Shown here in pieces: positions 55,324 through 64,000 of a DNA stretch of 64,000 nt. The notes beneath the pieces were generated by a model that worked only from the letters and a program-made list of their open reading frames with translations, made no database searches and had not been told where the DNA came from. A program made the translations under genes and the position numbers. Source of the stretch: Bacteroidales bacterium. Its GTDB lineage: Bacteria > Bacteroidota > Bacteroidia > Bacteroidales > F082. Position 1 is the stretch's first letter; every line of letters begins with the position of its first letter. The stretch lies in assembly GCA_030683155.1 (NCBI GenBank), contig JAUXMV010000108.1:1-64000 (forward strand), read 5' to 3'.

Positions 55324-56244
55324 CTATTCTGCAAAAGTCACTTCTACAAAACTGCGTTTGATTCCTTTGTGAAAGCTGAAGGCAGGATAGCCAAAAATGA
55401 CAAACAGTCCCTCTCTGCTTTTGAAGCGGATGCTGTGTCTTTCTCTGAAAATTTTTGCTTTTCTGCCATTTTGAATCATCGGATGCATCGAGCCGAGCAT
55501 GCATGTACCCAATCCAAGCGACTCAGCCGCTACCATCGCATAAGTGGCTGCCACAATGGGATCGGCAGGATCGGTGTAGGGTGAGCCATAGAAGTACATT
55601 GTCAGTGGGGCGTCGTAGGTCACGAGATTTTTTCCTTCTTTCATCCCCTGCGTAAACGTTTTGAACATCGGTCGGATAAAACCTTTGAACATTTCGTCGT
55701 TGGCTTTTCCCCAGAAGGGCCGCATTATAGCAAGAAACCATTTCGACACAAACCACTGCATACTCTCGAGGTATTGGCAGAAATCCTTAGCAAATGCATG
55801 GGTTTTCTCTTTGCTGTCTAAAACTAAAACATGCACATCTGAAGGGGGCAGACCCATTGGTGCCGTTTTTGCAGCCGCAAGAATCTTTTCTGTTATGGAG
55901 ACATCTACCGGTTTATGTAAAAATTTCCGCATGCTGCGACGTCGCTGCAGCAACGACAAAAGGGACTGATAGTCTGCTGATTCCGCTTTGGATGGGAGTT
56001 CAAACATATCGTCAGGTTGCAATGTCCTTCCTAGGATTTCGATGGCATTTTCAGGACACACAGCCATGCAATGACCGCAACCGATGCAACCAAAATATGG
56101 ATTGTCATTTACAACCGCTTTCTTGTTTTCAAGCCTCAGACTGTTGTCGCTGCATACAGAAACACAGTGTCCGCAGCCGTTGCAGCGCTCATGACTGATA
56201 GTAATGGTGGCTGTTTCTTTTGTTCTTGATGTGGGAATAGCCAT
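55324..56244 (-). CDS. Nitroreductase-family protein with N-terminal 2x[4Fe-4S] ferredoxin domain
   Basis: Residues 12-70 carry two ferredoxin clusters (CNGCGHCVSVC and CIGCGHCMAVC, each followed by a distal Cys-Pro or Ser pattern). The remainder is a flavin nitroreductase domain (RRRSMRKFLHKPVD, AAKTAPMGLPPSDVHVL, ESLGLGTCMLGS). The fusion suggests electrons flow from a cytoplasmic ferredoxin chain to FMN and a small organic substrate. The length of 306 fits this fusion class. It starts 32 bases after the response-regulator stop, so it is the last gene of the sensor kinase operon and may be its target or output. Confidence 0.9.
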   Translation of the reverse strand: MAIPTSRTKETATITISHERCNGCGHCVSVCSDNSLRLENKKAVVNDNPYFGCIGCGHCMAVCPENAIEILGRTLQPDDMFELPSKAESADYQSLLSLLQRRRSMRKFLHKPVDVSITEKILAAAKTAPMGLPPSDVHVLVLDSKEKTHAFAKDFCQYLESMQWFVSKWFLAIMRPFWGKANDEMFKGFIRPMFKTFTQGMKEGKNLVTYDAPLTMYFYGSPYTDPADPIVAATYAMVAAESLGLGTCMLGSMHPMIQNGRKAKIFRERHSIRFKSREGLFVIFGYPAFSFHKGIKRSFVEVTFAE

Positions 56245-56276
56245 AGTGATAAGCTTTGAAATTTATATTTTCTGCT

Positions 56277-57041
56277 TTAATTGTTTAACCACTTTTTAAA
56301 ACTGTTGGCACGGTCGATACTGACGATGGCTTCAAATTCCTCTTCAGCTTTCGGGTTGAGTTCCAGCTTCACACGTCCTCTGGAATAGGCAACCATATTG
56401 GCAATGGCAGCAATATTGACCAGAAACTTCCTGTTGATTCTGAAAAAAACAGAGGGATCCATCATATTTTCAAGATTGTCGAGGGTATGCTCCACAGGAT
56501 AGGAATGACCCTGAAAAGTTTTCATATAAATGTCTTTATCAAGCACATAAAAATAAGCTATTTCGGCTGACTCCACCATTTTTATTTTACTTCCGATGGA
56601 GATAGAAAACCTTTCTCTGTACTTTTTTTCCTTGCTGATGATAAGGTTGTAGAGCGATTGCAGATCGATGTCGCTGCGGTGCAAACCACTGAACTCTTCA
56701 TATTTACGCAATGCTGCCGTCAGTTCCTGCTGCACTATGGGTTTAAGGAGATAGTCTATACTCTTCAGCTTGAAGGCTTTGATAGCATATTCGTCGAAAG
56801 CCGTTGTAAAAATGACAGGACTGGCGATTTTTACCTGATCAAAAATGGCAAAACTCAGGTCATCTTCAAGGTGAATATCAAGGAAAATAAGATCAGGTTC
56901 CGGATTCGATCTGAACCACAAAACCGACTCTTTCACCGACTCAAGTTCGGCCAGAATTTTGATTTCCGGATTGTATTCCTGAATCATCTTTTTCAATCGC
57001 AAAGCTGCAAAAGCTTCATCTTCAATGATAACTACATTCAT
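56277..57041 (-). CDS. LytTR-family response regulator
   Basis: The 254-residue protein has a receiver domain with phospho-acceptor Asp55 in DLIFLDIHLEDD, then a LytTR DNA-binding domain (about 150-250: YRERFSISIGSKIKMVESAE, FFRINRKFLVNIAAIANMVA). LytTR regulators bind imperfect direct repeats upstream of their targets. It is directly downstream of the sensor kinase gene (14 bases) and forms its partner. Targets are not evident; the following nitroreductase is the closest candidate. Confidence 0.95.
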   Translation of the reverse strand: MNVVIIEDEAFAALRLKKMIQEYNPEIKILAELESVKESVLWFRSNPEPDLIFLDIHLEDDLSFAIFDQVKIASPVIFTTAFDEYAIKAFKLKSIDYLLKPIVQQELTAALRKYEEFSGLHRSDIDLQSLYNLIISKEKKYRERFSISIGSKIKMVESAEIAYFYVLDKDIYMKTFQGHSYPVEHTLDNLENMMDPSVFFRINRKFLVNIAAIANMVAYSRGRVKLELNPKAEEEFEAIVSIDRANSFKKWLNN

Positions 57042-57055
57042 TTCTTTATATTATT

Positions 57056-59272
57056 TCAAAATTCATATTTATCTGATTTAAGCAGAGGAAGTCTGGCAAC
57101 AAAGTGGGCTTCCGTCTGATTGAATTCGGGATGCTTATCCGACACCAAAGCGTACCTTCTTTTGATATTTTCGAGCCCGACACCCGTGCTGATAAACTTA
57201 GTCTCCCTCAAATTCAGATTATTCGAGATGATTAGATTATCCTCATTATCAACAGTAAGTTCAATGCTGAGGGGTTCAAGTCTGGAAAAAGTATTGTGTT
57301 TGATTGCATTCTCGATCAGGAGCTGTATGGCGATGGGAAGGATCTGATAGTCGTAAAATGATTTTTCGATGTTGATGCTGATAAAGATTTTCTTCATAAA
57401 CCTGATTTCAATCAGAAAAAGATAGGCATCCAGAAAGGCAAGTTCGGTGCTAAGTGGAACAAGGTCTTTCTCCTTATTTTCGAGCACATAACGGTACACT
57501 TTTGACAGACGTTCGGTGAAAGTTTCAGCTAGGTTGGGGTCAACTTTAATCAATGAAGTAAGCACATTCAGACTGTTGAACAAAAAATGCGGATTCACCT
57601 GCTGTTTGAGTACCTCGAACTGTGATTGCAGGTTTTCTTTTTGAAGTTTCAGCAACTGTGTATTGGCCTTTGTGAGCTGTTTTGTTCGCTCAGCCACACT
57701 TTGCTCCAAAGTACTGTTGATGCGTTCCAGTTCCAGTTTCGCATCTATAAGACCCTGTTCGTATTTTTTCCGTTCTGAGATATCAACGATAATGCCACGC
57801 CGGCCCACAATTTTATCATTGCGATAAATGGATGTACCAAAGACCATTACCGGACAAAGACTGCCATCTTTTTTAATCGCGGTAAACTCTGATGCTTCCG
57901 TCTTTATGCCAAGTGCTGATTTTTGGAAGTTTTCGATGATACGTGGTATATCTTCTTTGACAAAGAAATCAAGCGCCGAAACCCTTTCTTCTTTTTCGTC
58001 AGGCAGCTTGCCAAAAAATTCATCCCCTGCCCTATTGCTTAGCAGTATTTTACCTTCCAGATCGAGTTCAAAAATGGGCTGGGGCAGAAAATCCAGCATT
58101 TCTTTATAGTTTTTTTCGCTTTCTTTCACCGCCATTTCAGCCTCTTTGCGCAAGGTTATATCGATGATGATGCCATCGAGATAAAGAATTTTACCTTCAG
58201 CATCGGCAATACCCTGTCCATTTTCCTTCACCCAGACGATGTTGCCATTGCGATGGATGATACGGTATTCAAATTCATAGGAAGCCATGTTCAGCAATGC
58301 TTCAGCGATGTTTTTTCTACAGAAATCAAGGTCGTCGGGATGAATTACCGAGGAAAAAGAACGAATTCCATTTTGAACAAAATCCACTGGAGGATAGCCA
58401 CTTATGGCAATAAATTTATCGCTAAGGTATTCAACTGTAAAACTTTCATCGTTCAGACAGCGGTAAGCAGCGCCCACAAGATTTGACAAAATACCTTGCA
58501 GTTGTTCTCTGCTATTTTGAAGCTCTCCGGCAATGATTTCACGTTTGGCTATTTCCTCCTCCAGACTTTTATTGAGCGTTTTCTCTTGTTCGATGAGTTT
58601 TTGTGCATAGCTGTTTTTCTCTTCTTCAAACCTGATTTTTGAATCCAGTCTCACCCTTGCCGCGGCTTCTCTCAACTGCTTTTCGATGAATTCCGACAAG
58701 GATTGCTGCATATAAAGGCAAAGAAACCCAATGAAAAACAGGTAGACCGTTTTGAAAAAGTGCGACAACGGGCTCAAAGAAAGATAATAGTCATAAAGGG
58801 ACGGGTCTTTGAGATAATGCAAGAAATAAACGAGGTTAAATCCTGACAGTGAAATAACAATAAGAAAGACCATCAAAGGCCGTCTCAACTGAAAAGTATA
58901 AAGTATAAAAAGCGCAGGAAACAAAAATATTGACGCTGCCGCTGTGGCTGCTGTAAAATCATAACGTGCCGTCGAGAAATACAGATGCAACGAAATGATT
59001 GCAACGTCGAGCACTGCTGTTAAATAGCCAAGATAAGCCGGGTTATAGTTTCTTCTTAATGCAACAACCAAACCAATATTCGATAAAAAATACACAGAAA
59101 TAGGAATCATCGACATCAGTGACTCAGATTTATAACCTTTAAGTAACTGAAGTGTGAGCGTTCCCAAAACCATTATTATCAGAAGCCAACGGAAATAAAT
59201 GTTTATCCTGACACCCTTAAGACGCTCCTGTTCAAGGGTTTTTAGTGGTAAAGATTTAAAAAATGTGCTCAT
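57056..59272 (-). CDS. Sensor histidine kinase (LytS-type His_kinase) with two PAS domains
   Basis: The 738-residue protein has six N-terminal membrane helices (about 25-195), a short coiled coil, PAS domain 1 (about 255-380, with PAC end VWVKENGQGIADAEGKILYL), PAS domain 2 (about 385-500), another coiled coil, and a His_kinase domain with the phospho-acceptor His in QQVNPHFLFNSLNVL (about residue 561) and an ATP-binding domain (LIENAIKHNTFSRLEPLS). It senses a membrane or small-molecule signal and drives the LytTR regulator next to it. Confidence 0.93.
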   Translation of the reverse strand: MSTFFKSLPLKTLEQERLKGVRINIYFRWLLIIMVLGTLTLQLLKGYKSESLMSMIPISVYFLSNIGLVVALRRNYNPAYLGYLTAVLDVAIISLHLYFSTARYDFTAATAAASIFLFPALFILYTFQLRRPLMVFLIVISLSGFNLVYFLHYLKDPSLYDYYLSLSPLSHFFKTVYLFFIGFLCLYMQQSLSEFIEKQLREAAARVRLDSKIRFEEEKNSYAQKLIEQEKTLNKSLEEEIAKREIIAGELQNSREQLQGILSNLVGAAYRCLNDESFTVEYLSDKFIAISGYPPVDFVQNGIRSFSSVIHPDDLDFCRKNIAEALLNMASYEFEYRIIHRNGNIVWVKENGQGIADAEGKILYLDGIIIDITLRKEAEMAVKESEKNYKEMLDFLPQPIFELDLEGKILLSNRAGDEFFGKLPDEKEERVSALDFFVKEDIPRIIENFQKSALGIKTEASEFTAIKKDGSLCPVMVFGTSIYRNDKIVGRRGIIVDISERKKYEQGLIDAKLELERINSTLEQSVAERTKQLTKANTQLLKLQKENLQSQFEVLKQQVNPHFLFNSLNVLTSLIKVDPNLAETFTERLSKVYRYVLENKEKDLVPLSTELAFLDAYLFLIEIRFMKKIFISINIEKSFYDYQILPIAIQLLIENAIKHNTFSRLEPLSIELTVDNEDNLIISNNLNLRETKFISTGVGLENIKRRYALVSDKHPEFNQTEAHFVARLPLLKSDKYEF

Positions 59273-59278
59273 TGTTTT

Positions 59279-59350
59279 GATTTCTGGTTTCTGATCTCTG
59301 ATCTCTGATCTCTGATTTCTTAATTATCAATTGTCAATTATCAATTATCA
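59279..59350. repeat. TCTGATC tandem repeats and ATCAATT palindromic run
   Basis: Four successive TCTGATC/TCTGATT-type units are followed by TAATTATCAATTGTCAATTA-like mirrored AT-rich phrases. They lie in the gap between the kinase gene and the membrane protein and are not translated. They are of the same style as other intergenic phrase repeats in this window. Confidence 0.6.
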
Positions 59351-59384
59351 CCTCTGTTATTCTTCAAAATTAGTTCTATTTATG

Positions 59385-60107
59385 TTATGTTGACTGTAGC
59401 AAAAGCAAAAGTACTGTGCTGAAATCCATCAAACCATGCAGGATGGCAAAAAATGGCAGTAAAGCTGGTTTTTTGCGCAGTGCTATCCCTATTAGTAACG
59501 CAAAGGGAAGAAATACCAAGGCTCTGTAAACAATGAAGCGTGTATCGGCAATAAATGGCAAAGTACAATGCTGTAACGACAGAAAAAGCGCGGGCAAAAG
59601 CAAGCTTTGCAACTTGTTATTTAACTTTTTTTGCAGACGTGGCATCAGATAGCCAAAATACAGCGCCAGCTCAGCAAAGGCTATTGAAACCGGAAATAAG
59701 AACAGCAAGGGCCAAACCAAAAAAGGTGATAATGGCTGAAACATCAGATTAAATGCAGTATTGGCATCTTCCCAAAGCAGGTATTTGAGCAAATAATCTG
59801 TAACAAACACAATTGGTGCTATAAGCAGCATAATCAGAAAGAACACCCATAGATTGCTTTTCAAATCAACCCGTTTAATGCGAAATATATCCATGTAGGA
59901 CAAGCTTTCTTTTCTGAAAAGTATGTAAAGCAATGCAATAGTTACAAAATTTGTGACCGTTGCCACTGGTATCCAATATTTTACAGACAACTCCCATGAC
60001 TGCAAGAGTAGGGCTGTAAGTGCCTGAAAGAGCAGGAAAAACAATATCCTGCTTGCGAGCAGGCTAAAGAGTTTTAAATAACTATGTTTTTCGGACTGAC
60101 TTTTCAT
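59385..60107 (-). CDS. CPBP-family membrane protein with degenerate active-site motif
   Basis: This is a 240-residue inner-membrane protein with about seven hydrophobic segments. The layout resembles CPBP (Abi) intramembrane proteases: AFAELALYFGYLMPRL in place of EExxxRGYLxPRL, then LFLSLQHCTLPF (FxxxH) and AILHGLMDFS (HxxxD). The first motif has one Glu instead of two and Phe instead of Arg, so it is probably a non-catalytic relative. It lies alone between the kinase gene and the LRR gene. The assignment is moderate, based on the last two motifs and topology. Confidence 0.65.
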   Translation of the reverse strand: MKSQSEKHSYLKLFSLLASRILFFLLFQALTALLLQSWELSVKYWIPVATVTNFVTIALLYILFRKESLSYMDIFRIKRVDLKSNLWVFFLIMLLIAPIVFVTDYLLKYLLWEDANTAFNLMFQPLSPFLVWPLLFLFPVSIAFAELALYFGYLMPRLQKKLNNKLQSLLLPALFLSLQHCTLPFIADTRFIVYRALVFLPFALLIGIALRKKPALLPFFAILHGLMDFSTVLLLLLQST

Positions 60108-60232
60108 GTTTCAATTGATTTGAAAGGCTATTTTTATGTTCTGATTTTCTGACAAATCTTCTGTTTCCTTATTACTGAAAGTATTCAGTGTAAGACATTT
60201 TAATTTCAGATTTTGGATTTATTAAAACTTTT

Positions 60233-61141
60233 TTAATGACTGGCATGCAATGTTTGTTGCATATCGTGCTCCACTTCAACGCCCAAGGCAATCAGCTCCT
60301 CTAGCTGACTTTCATCAATGGCATTGCCTCTCAGATCGACATACGCAAGTTTTGGAAGTTCGAGGAGTGCCGAAATATCTTTGATTAGGTTATTTGCCAG
60401 TTCCAGATGCTTAAGTCTGGTCAGGTTGCTCAACACATCGATACAAGCAATCTTGTTGCCTGAAAGATTGAGTTTTTCCATCATTGAAAGTCCGAAAAGT
60501 GGTTCTAGGTCATAGATCATGTTGTCTGAAAGATCCATTTCTTTGGCATGAATGCAGTATTCTGCACCCTCAAGATTATCGATACAGGAATCAGAGAGTT
60601 CAAATTCATCGAAGTCTTCCAGGTAGTAGGATGGATACTCAAAATCGGTGCTTTCAAAAGCCCTTTTTTTGATGGCATCGTAAAAATTACAACAGCGCAC
60701 TTTCGTATGAGTTTTCTGGGGTTCACTGAAATCGCGGACAATATTATAGCCTTCAGTATCAAAATCCCATTCATAAACAGGTGCATAATCAATATCTTCA
60801 TATCCATCCAGTTTCAGCGCCAGTTCTTCGATATCGCCGAGAAGCAAAATATGGGTATAACTTTGAAGTGCTTTGTCATTTCCGGATGCAGCAAGCAATT
60901 CAATTTCACTCAGATGAAACATTCTTCTGTCGGGATGGTAAAGCAGCATAAACTTCGAAAAGCCTTTACCATCCTCTTTGATGTCGACAACAACAGTTTC
61001 GCTGATGATATCTGCAATTTTCCGAAGTGCAGAAAATTGTTTGTTTTTGTAGAGGTTAATCAGCGTAAGGGATATGTTATTGAGGTTTTTCAATGAATAT
61101 GCTCTTTTGAGTTCACGGTGCAATTCGTCTGTTTTATTCAT
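60233..61141 (-). CDS. Leucine-rich-repeat protein (302 aa)
   Basis: With the ATG at 61141 (MNKTDELHRELKRAYSLK) the product is 302 residues without signal peptide, so cytoplasmic. The N-terminal two thirds are soluble, with no motif recognised. The C-terminal third holds about four leucine-rich repeats (YCIHAKEMDLSDNMIYDLEP, MMEKLNLSGNKIACIDVL, RLKHLELANNLIKDISAL, KLAYVDLRGNAIDESQLE). Such repeats usually bind other proteins. The 19-residue longer start (MHRITF) is less likely. No neighbour indicates the partner. Confidence 0.85.
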   Translation of the reverse strand: MNKTDELHRELKRAYSLKNLNNISLTLINLYKNKQFSALRKIADIISETVVVDIKEDGKGFSKFMLLYHPDRRMFHLSEIELLAASGNDKALQSYTHILLLGDIEELALKLDGYEDIDYAPVYEWDFDTEGYNIVRDFSEPQKTHTKVRCCNFYDAIKKRAFESTDFEYPSYYLEDFDEFELSDSCIDNLEGAEYCIHAKEMDLSDNMIYDLEPLFGLSMMEKLNLSGNKIACIDVLSNLTRLKHLELANNLIKDISALLELPKLAYVDLRGNAIDESQLEELIALGVEVEHDMQQTLHASH

Positions 61142-61564
61142 TCTGATTTTTGTTAAAAGATTTATTTGTTTAGAGGGGATAAAAGTAATTCTATGCATTG
61201 GTGACAGGAAATTTTTCAGACTGAAAGTGCTTTTTAAGCTGCTGAATCTGCATAAAGAAAGTGCGAAAGTACAAGCAGCCTGACCAACTCATACATTTTC
61301 GCACTTTGACTTGAAAAACGACCACTGAATTAAACGCTGAAAATATGGTTTTAAAGTTGAAAATTATTGATCTCCTCAGCTGAGATTTTATTGTTTGTCT
61401 TTCTTAACCGGTAATTTAGATTCTTGAGAACCATTAACAGAAGTATGAAAATCATAATCGTATAAACTAAATAGGTTCCAATGAATCTGTTTTATATGCA
61501 ATTAAGCATACAAATAAAAAATATCTCACCTGAAAATCTAGAACATCTATTCCCTGACATCACT
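61142..61564. other. Intergenic stretch, no gene seen
   Basis: These 423 AT-rich bases lie between two minus-strand genes and hold no plausible reading frame. A short palindrome CTCAGCTGAG at about 61377-61386 is followed by T-rich sequence but is not positioned to terminate either gene. A promoter for the LRR gene is expected near 61150-61200; none is convincing. Confidence 0.4.
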
Positions 61565-62620
61565 TTATTCTTCCATGATATAAACCACTTCTTCAACCGC
61601 TTTTCTAGGTGAGTAAGGTAATGGGTCTGCAATACCCAACCTGAGCAGCAAAACAGGATACTCATCCTTTATTTGCAAGTCTTCCTGCATTTTAAGCGTC
61701 AGTTCGCTAACTTCGCAAGGTTGATTCAGGTAGGCATTGGCGATACCAAGTCTTGTGGCTTCGAGCAGAAAGCGTTGGAGTGTCATACCAAGTCTGACCC
61801 ACTGTTCAGGATTGTTATCTTTCACCGTGAAAAGAACAAGCTGTGATGAAGAATCTATTTTTTCCATATCTGCTTTATTTTGCTTCTTGGGAGTGAGTTG
61901 TGATTTCACGATGGGCTTACCCAAAAAGGAAGGTAGGGCTGGTGTACCCATCACTTCGTAGGTCAGACCATTATTTAAAGAGTTTTTCTGCCATTTGTTG
62001 AAGCGTATCCATGCAATGAGTTCGTTCTTAAAAGCCTCATCTTCCATTTGCATCTCATTGCCAAGGGCAACATATCCGCGCAAAATCTTAAAATCTTCAC
62101 TCTCTCTGCTAAAAAAGTGCAATGCAACGCCCGAATCGATTTCAACATTTTTCAGTTGCTCAAGAGTGTCTTCAGACAAATCATGTTCTTTATATATGCT
62201 GCGATTGGTTTGTCTTTTATCTATCTGGTCAAAAAGTACACTTTTAGTTGTTTCGCCTTTCTCAAGGTTAACCCTGATGTAGGCATCACCTTTCAGTGCA
62301 TCCCTTTTGATGCTGCAGACACTTCTGTAGCCAGCCTCAGCTGCAGTAAGCTGAAGGTTTTCTGCAGCGCAGCCCAGACTGATATAAAGCTCTCTGTTGC
62401 TGCCATCTACCACCGGCAAAGCCTGTCCGAAGTCAGGATGTATCTCAATTGCATCGGGCTTTAAAACAAAAATCCAGGGCTGTGTATTATGTCCTGAAGG
62501 GGCTTTGGCTGCATATTCCACCATCTTCAGCCACGCAGGATTTTGTGCGTTGCAGGGTTTCAATGTTGTGTTTGTGGTTATCATCGCTGTAAATATTATT
62601 GAGATAATTGAATTTTTCAT
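61565..62620 (-). CDS. Acg-family nitroreductase-like protein, exported
   Basis: The 351-residue protein follows the Acg-type nitroreductase pattern: YAAKAPSGHNTQPWIFVL near the start, GCAAENLQLTAAEAGYRS, IDKRQTNRSIYKEHDL and a C-terminal RLGIADPLPYSPRKAVEEVV. These are FMN-binding homologues, often lacking a clear reductase activity, that may store flavin. It begins with a hydrophobic stretch (ISIIFTAMITTNT), suggesting export. A shorter start at the ATG for MVEYAAKAPS (about residue 33) would make it cytoplasmic. It is followed 28 bases upstream by a small lipoprotein gene on the same strand. Confidence 0.8.
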   Translation of the reverse strand: MKNSIISIIFTAMITTNTTLKPCNAQNPAWLKMVEYAAKAPSGHNTQPWIFVLKPDAIEIHPDFGQALPVVDGSNRELYISLGCAAENLQLTAAEAGYRSVCSIKRDALKGDAYIRVNLEKGETTKSVLFDQIDKRQTNRSIYKEHDLSEDTLEQLKNVEIDSGVALHFFSRESEDFKILRGYVALGNEMQMEDEAFKNELIAWIRFNKWQKNSLNNGLTYEVMGTPALPSFLGKPIVKSQLTPKKQNKADMEKIDSSSQLVLFTVKDNNPEQWVRLGMTLQRFLLEATRLGIANAYLNQPCEVSELTLKMQEDLQIKDEYPVLLLRLGIADPLPYSPRKAVEEVVYIMEE

Positions 62621-62648
62621 TGGATGTGTATAAGAATTTTTGTGCAGA

Positions 62649-63011
62649 TTAATTCAGTGCGTGAAGGCTGATAGCACCTCTCCCCTGCAGACTTTTGTAG
62701 CTCAGTTTCCAGCTTCCCTGAATCATTCTGTAAAACTCATTTATTTCATAGAAGCCCTGATCTTCAAAAACTTTGGCATATACTTCTACTCCGTCGGGAT
62801 TGGTCAGCTTCACACTAAGAGCTCCTTCGCGGATTGTTATGGCACCTTTCAGAACGACAGGTGAATCATCGTTCACAGGCGTCAAAATACTCAGGCCGCT
62901 GCTATTGCTGCCAAAATTCATTTCAAAGCCTGTCTTTGTAATTGTGCTCTTGACGCATGAAAACAGCACAAAAGCAAAAAAGATATATCTGAAGATTTTT
63001 CCCTGTAGCAT
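62649..63011 (-). CDS. Small hypothetical lipoprotein (120 aa)
   Basis: The signal and lipobox (FFAFVLFSCVK, Cys19) indicate a lipoprotein. The mature domain is about 100 residues and beta-rich (SVKLTNPDGVEVYAKVFEDQ). It has no recognised family. It is upstream of the Acg-like gene with a 28-base gap, so they may share a transcript. Confidence 0.65.
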   Translation of the reverse strand: MLQGKIFRYIFFAFVLFSCVKSTITKTGFEMNFGSNSSGLSILTPVNDDSPVVLKGAITIREGALSVKLTNPDGVEVYAKVFEDQGFYEINEFYRMIQGSWKLSYKSLQGRGAISLHALN

Positions 63012-63109
63012 TTTATTGTCCTTTATTGTTGTTGGTATTTGGTTATAAGAAGCTGCCGGAGAGGTCTTTTCAATGCAAGCCTACCCTCGCCGGCAATAAA
63101 AATATTGTA

Positions 63110-63697
63110 TCAGAATCTTTTTATGACACCAAGACGTGCTGAAACATAGCGATGTTCAAGGTTTCTGTCGATACCTTCGAAAGCAACTTCCCGCTGCAGA
63201 CTATTGAATTTTATGCCCGGCATAAGGCTCCAGTTTTTGCCAAGAGGCACATCGATGCCTGTAGCTAACTGAAATCCAAAACCATGACCGGTATCAGCAA
63301 TGATTTCTCCGTCAGTATTTTCAATCTCCAGATGACTGTATAAACCGCCTGCCCTCACATAAGCTGCAAGAGATGAGGCAGCTATTGCGCGTCTGAACTC
63401 CAGACCCAGCACATAACCTGTTTCTTCAAAATCGATGTCCTTACCTGCGAAGGATTCTTTTGATGCAAACTTGTTCCATCCCCATCCTGCATACACGCCC
63501 ATTGAAGGCATAAAACGGTATGACAGCAGTCCTTCATAACCAAATCCAGGCTGCATGCGGGCATCTGCTACTTTTTGTGTAGCAAGTGATAAGCCACCAT
63601 TGAATTCAAAACCAAATTTCTTTTCTGCATCCTGTGCCTGAGTATTTACTGACATCAATGTCATCATAGCTAACATTAAAATTACTTGTGTTTTCAT
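63110..63697 (-). CDS. Outer-membrane beta-barrel protein (195 aa)
   Basis: The protein has a signal peptide (MLAMMTLMSVNTQAQ) and about eight amphipathic strands (FGYEGLLSYRFMPSMGVYAG, ETGYVLGLEFRRAIAAS, SLAAYVRAGGLYSHLE), typical of the outer-membrane beta-barrel family (OMP_b-brl/porin_5-like). It ends in ARLGVIKRF with a terminal phenylalanine, the barrel insertion signal. It may have a structural role. It is followed downstream by the small lipoprotein gene after 98 bases. Confidence 0.88.
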   Translation of the reverse strand: MKTQVILMLAMMTLMSVNTQAQDAEKKFGFEFNGGLSLATQKVADARMQPGFGYEGLLSYRFMPSMGVYAGWGWNKFASKESFAGKDIDFEETGYVLGLEFRRAIAASSLAAYVRAGGLYSHLEIENTDGEIIADTGHGFGFQLATGIDVPLGKNWSLMPGIKFNSLQREVAFEGIDRNLEHRYVSARLGVIKRF

Positions 63698-64000
63698 TTT
63701 TTAATTTTTTTAAGGTGATAATCTTTTTTAATTTTTGATACTGCAAAGCTATGACCCACAGACTACTGAATAAAAATTAAACAGGCTGAAACTGTTGATT
63801 TATAAGCTGAAGCTGTTATATTCCGGCTTCAAACTGTTCATCATTTTGAAGAATAAAACAAGTCAAATTAGGTGTTTGCTACAAAACACAAGTTTTATTT
63901 ATCTCTAACTAATTGAATAATATTTATTTATGATTTTATCAGGATAAAATCTTCAAAAAACCAAAAAAAGATTTGCTGTATTAAAAACTCGCCGTATATT
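63698..64000. other. Right-edge intergenic stretch
   Basis: These 303 bases upstream of the barrel gene are AT-rich with several homopolymer runs. They presumably contain its promoter. I see no gene, RNA or repeat. Confidence 0.4.

Noticed and set aside
61370-61395. Possible terminator hairpin (CTCAGCTGAG then T-rich)
   Set aside because: It is oriented for plus-strand transcription, but no plus-strand gene ends nearby, and the stem is short.

Overview
The window is chromosomal DNA of a member of the Bacteroidota, probably a Bacteroidales or Marinilabiliales type. The signs are a SusC/SusD polysaccharide locus driven by an ECF sigma/FecR pair, a PorV-like outer-membrane protein, a LytS/LytR-type two-component system, many lipoproteins, TAnnTTTG promoter elements and almost no Shine-Dalgarno sequences. 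Nearly every gene is on the minus strand. The exceptions are the fluoride operon, one small secreted protein and katG. No tRNA, rRNA or CRISPR array was found.

Region 1 (about 0.2-22.5 kb) is a layered defence island. It starts with repeats that look like the end of an IS21-type element, a lipoprotein and two poorly known genes. An EVE-domain McrB and McrC follow, then a type I restriction locus written in the order hsdM, ORF6N gene, hsdS, an RloC-like anticodon nuclease, a shrunken AlbA/RecG-like regulator, a REP-associated tyrosine transposase (RAYT), a fragment of a second hsdR, a RhuM gene, hsdR, and a further set of RhuM genes. hsdR carries a complete RAYT domain inserted in frame and bordered by REP-like hairpins. 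The free-standing RAYT contains REP-like hairpins inside its own reading frame. Duplications and remnants show repeated recombination. If active, the locus would combine DNA restriction (HsdRMS, McrBC) with a tRNA-cutting second line of defence.

Region 2 (22.5-26.8 kb) begins with about 1 kb without a convincing gene. A fluoride-stress operon follows: a TAnnTTTG promoter, a clear fluoride riboswitch, crcB (fluoride channel), a DUF190 gene and enolase, the classic fluoride-sensitive enzyme. A small acidic secreted protein and a strong terminator close the block.

Region 3 (27-34.6 kb) is an envelope-transport operon: TetR regulator, outer-membrane barrel, ABC ATPase, two FtsX-type permeases and a LolA-like periplasmic protein. 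An AT-rich S41 protease gene interrupts it.

Region 4 (35-52.5 kb) is a polysaccharide utilisation locus: ECF sigma, PorV-like protein, FecR, SusC, SusD, a SusE/F-like binding lipoprotein, a GH66 dextranase, a GH31 alpha-glucosidase and a large six-hairpin glycosidase of uncertain family. GH66 plus GH31 points to dextran or a related alpha-1,6-glucan.

Region 5 (52.9-63.7 kb) holds katG, a sensor kinase/LytTR regulator/ferredoxin-nitroreductase operon, a degenerate CPBP-family membrane protein, a leucine-rich-repeat protein, an Acg-like nitroreductase, a small lipoprotein and an outer-membrane barrel protein.
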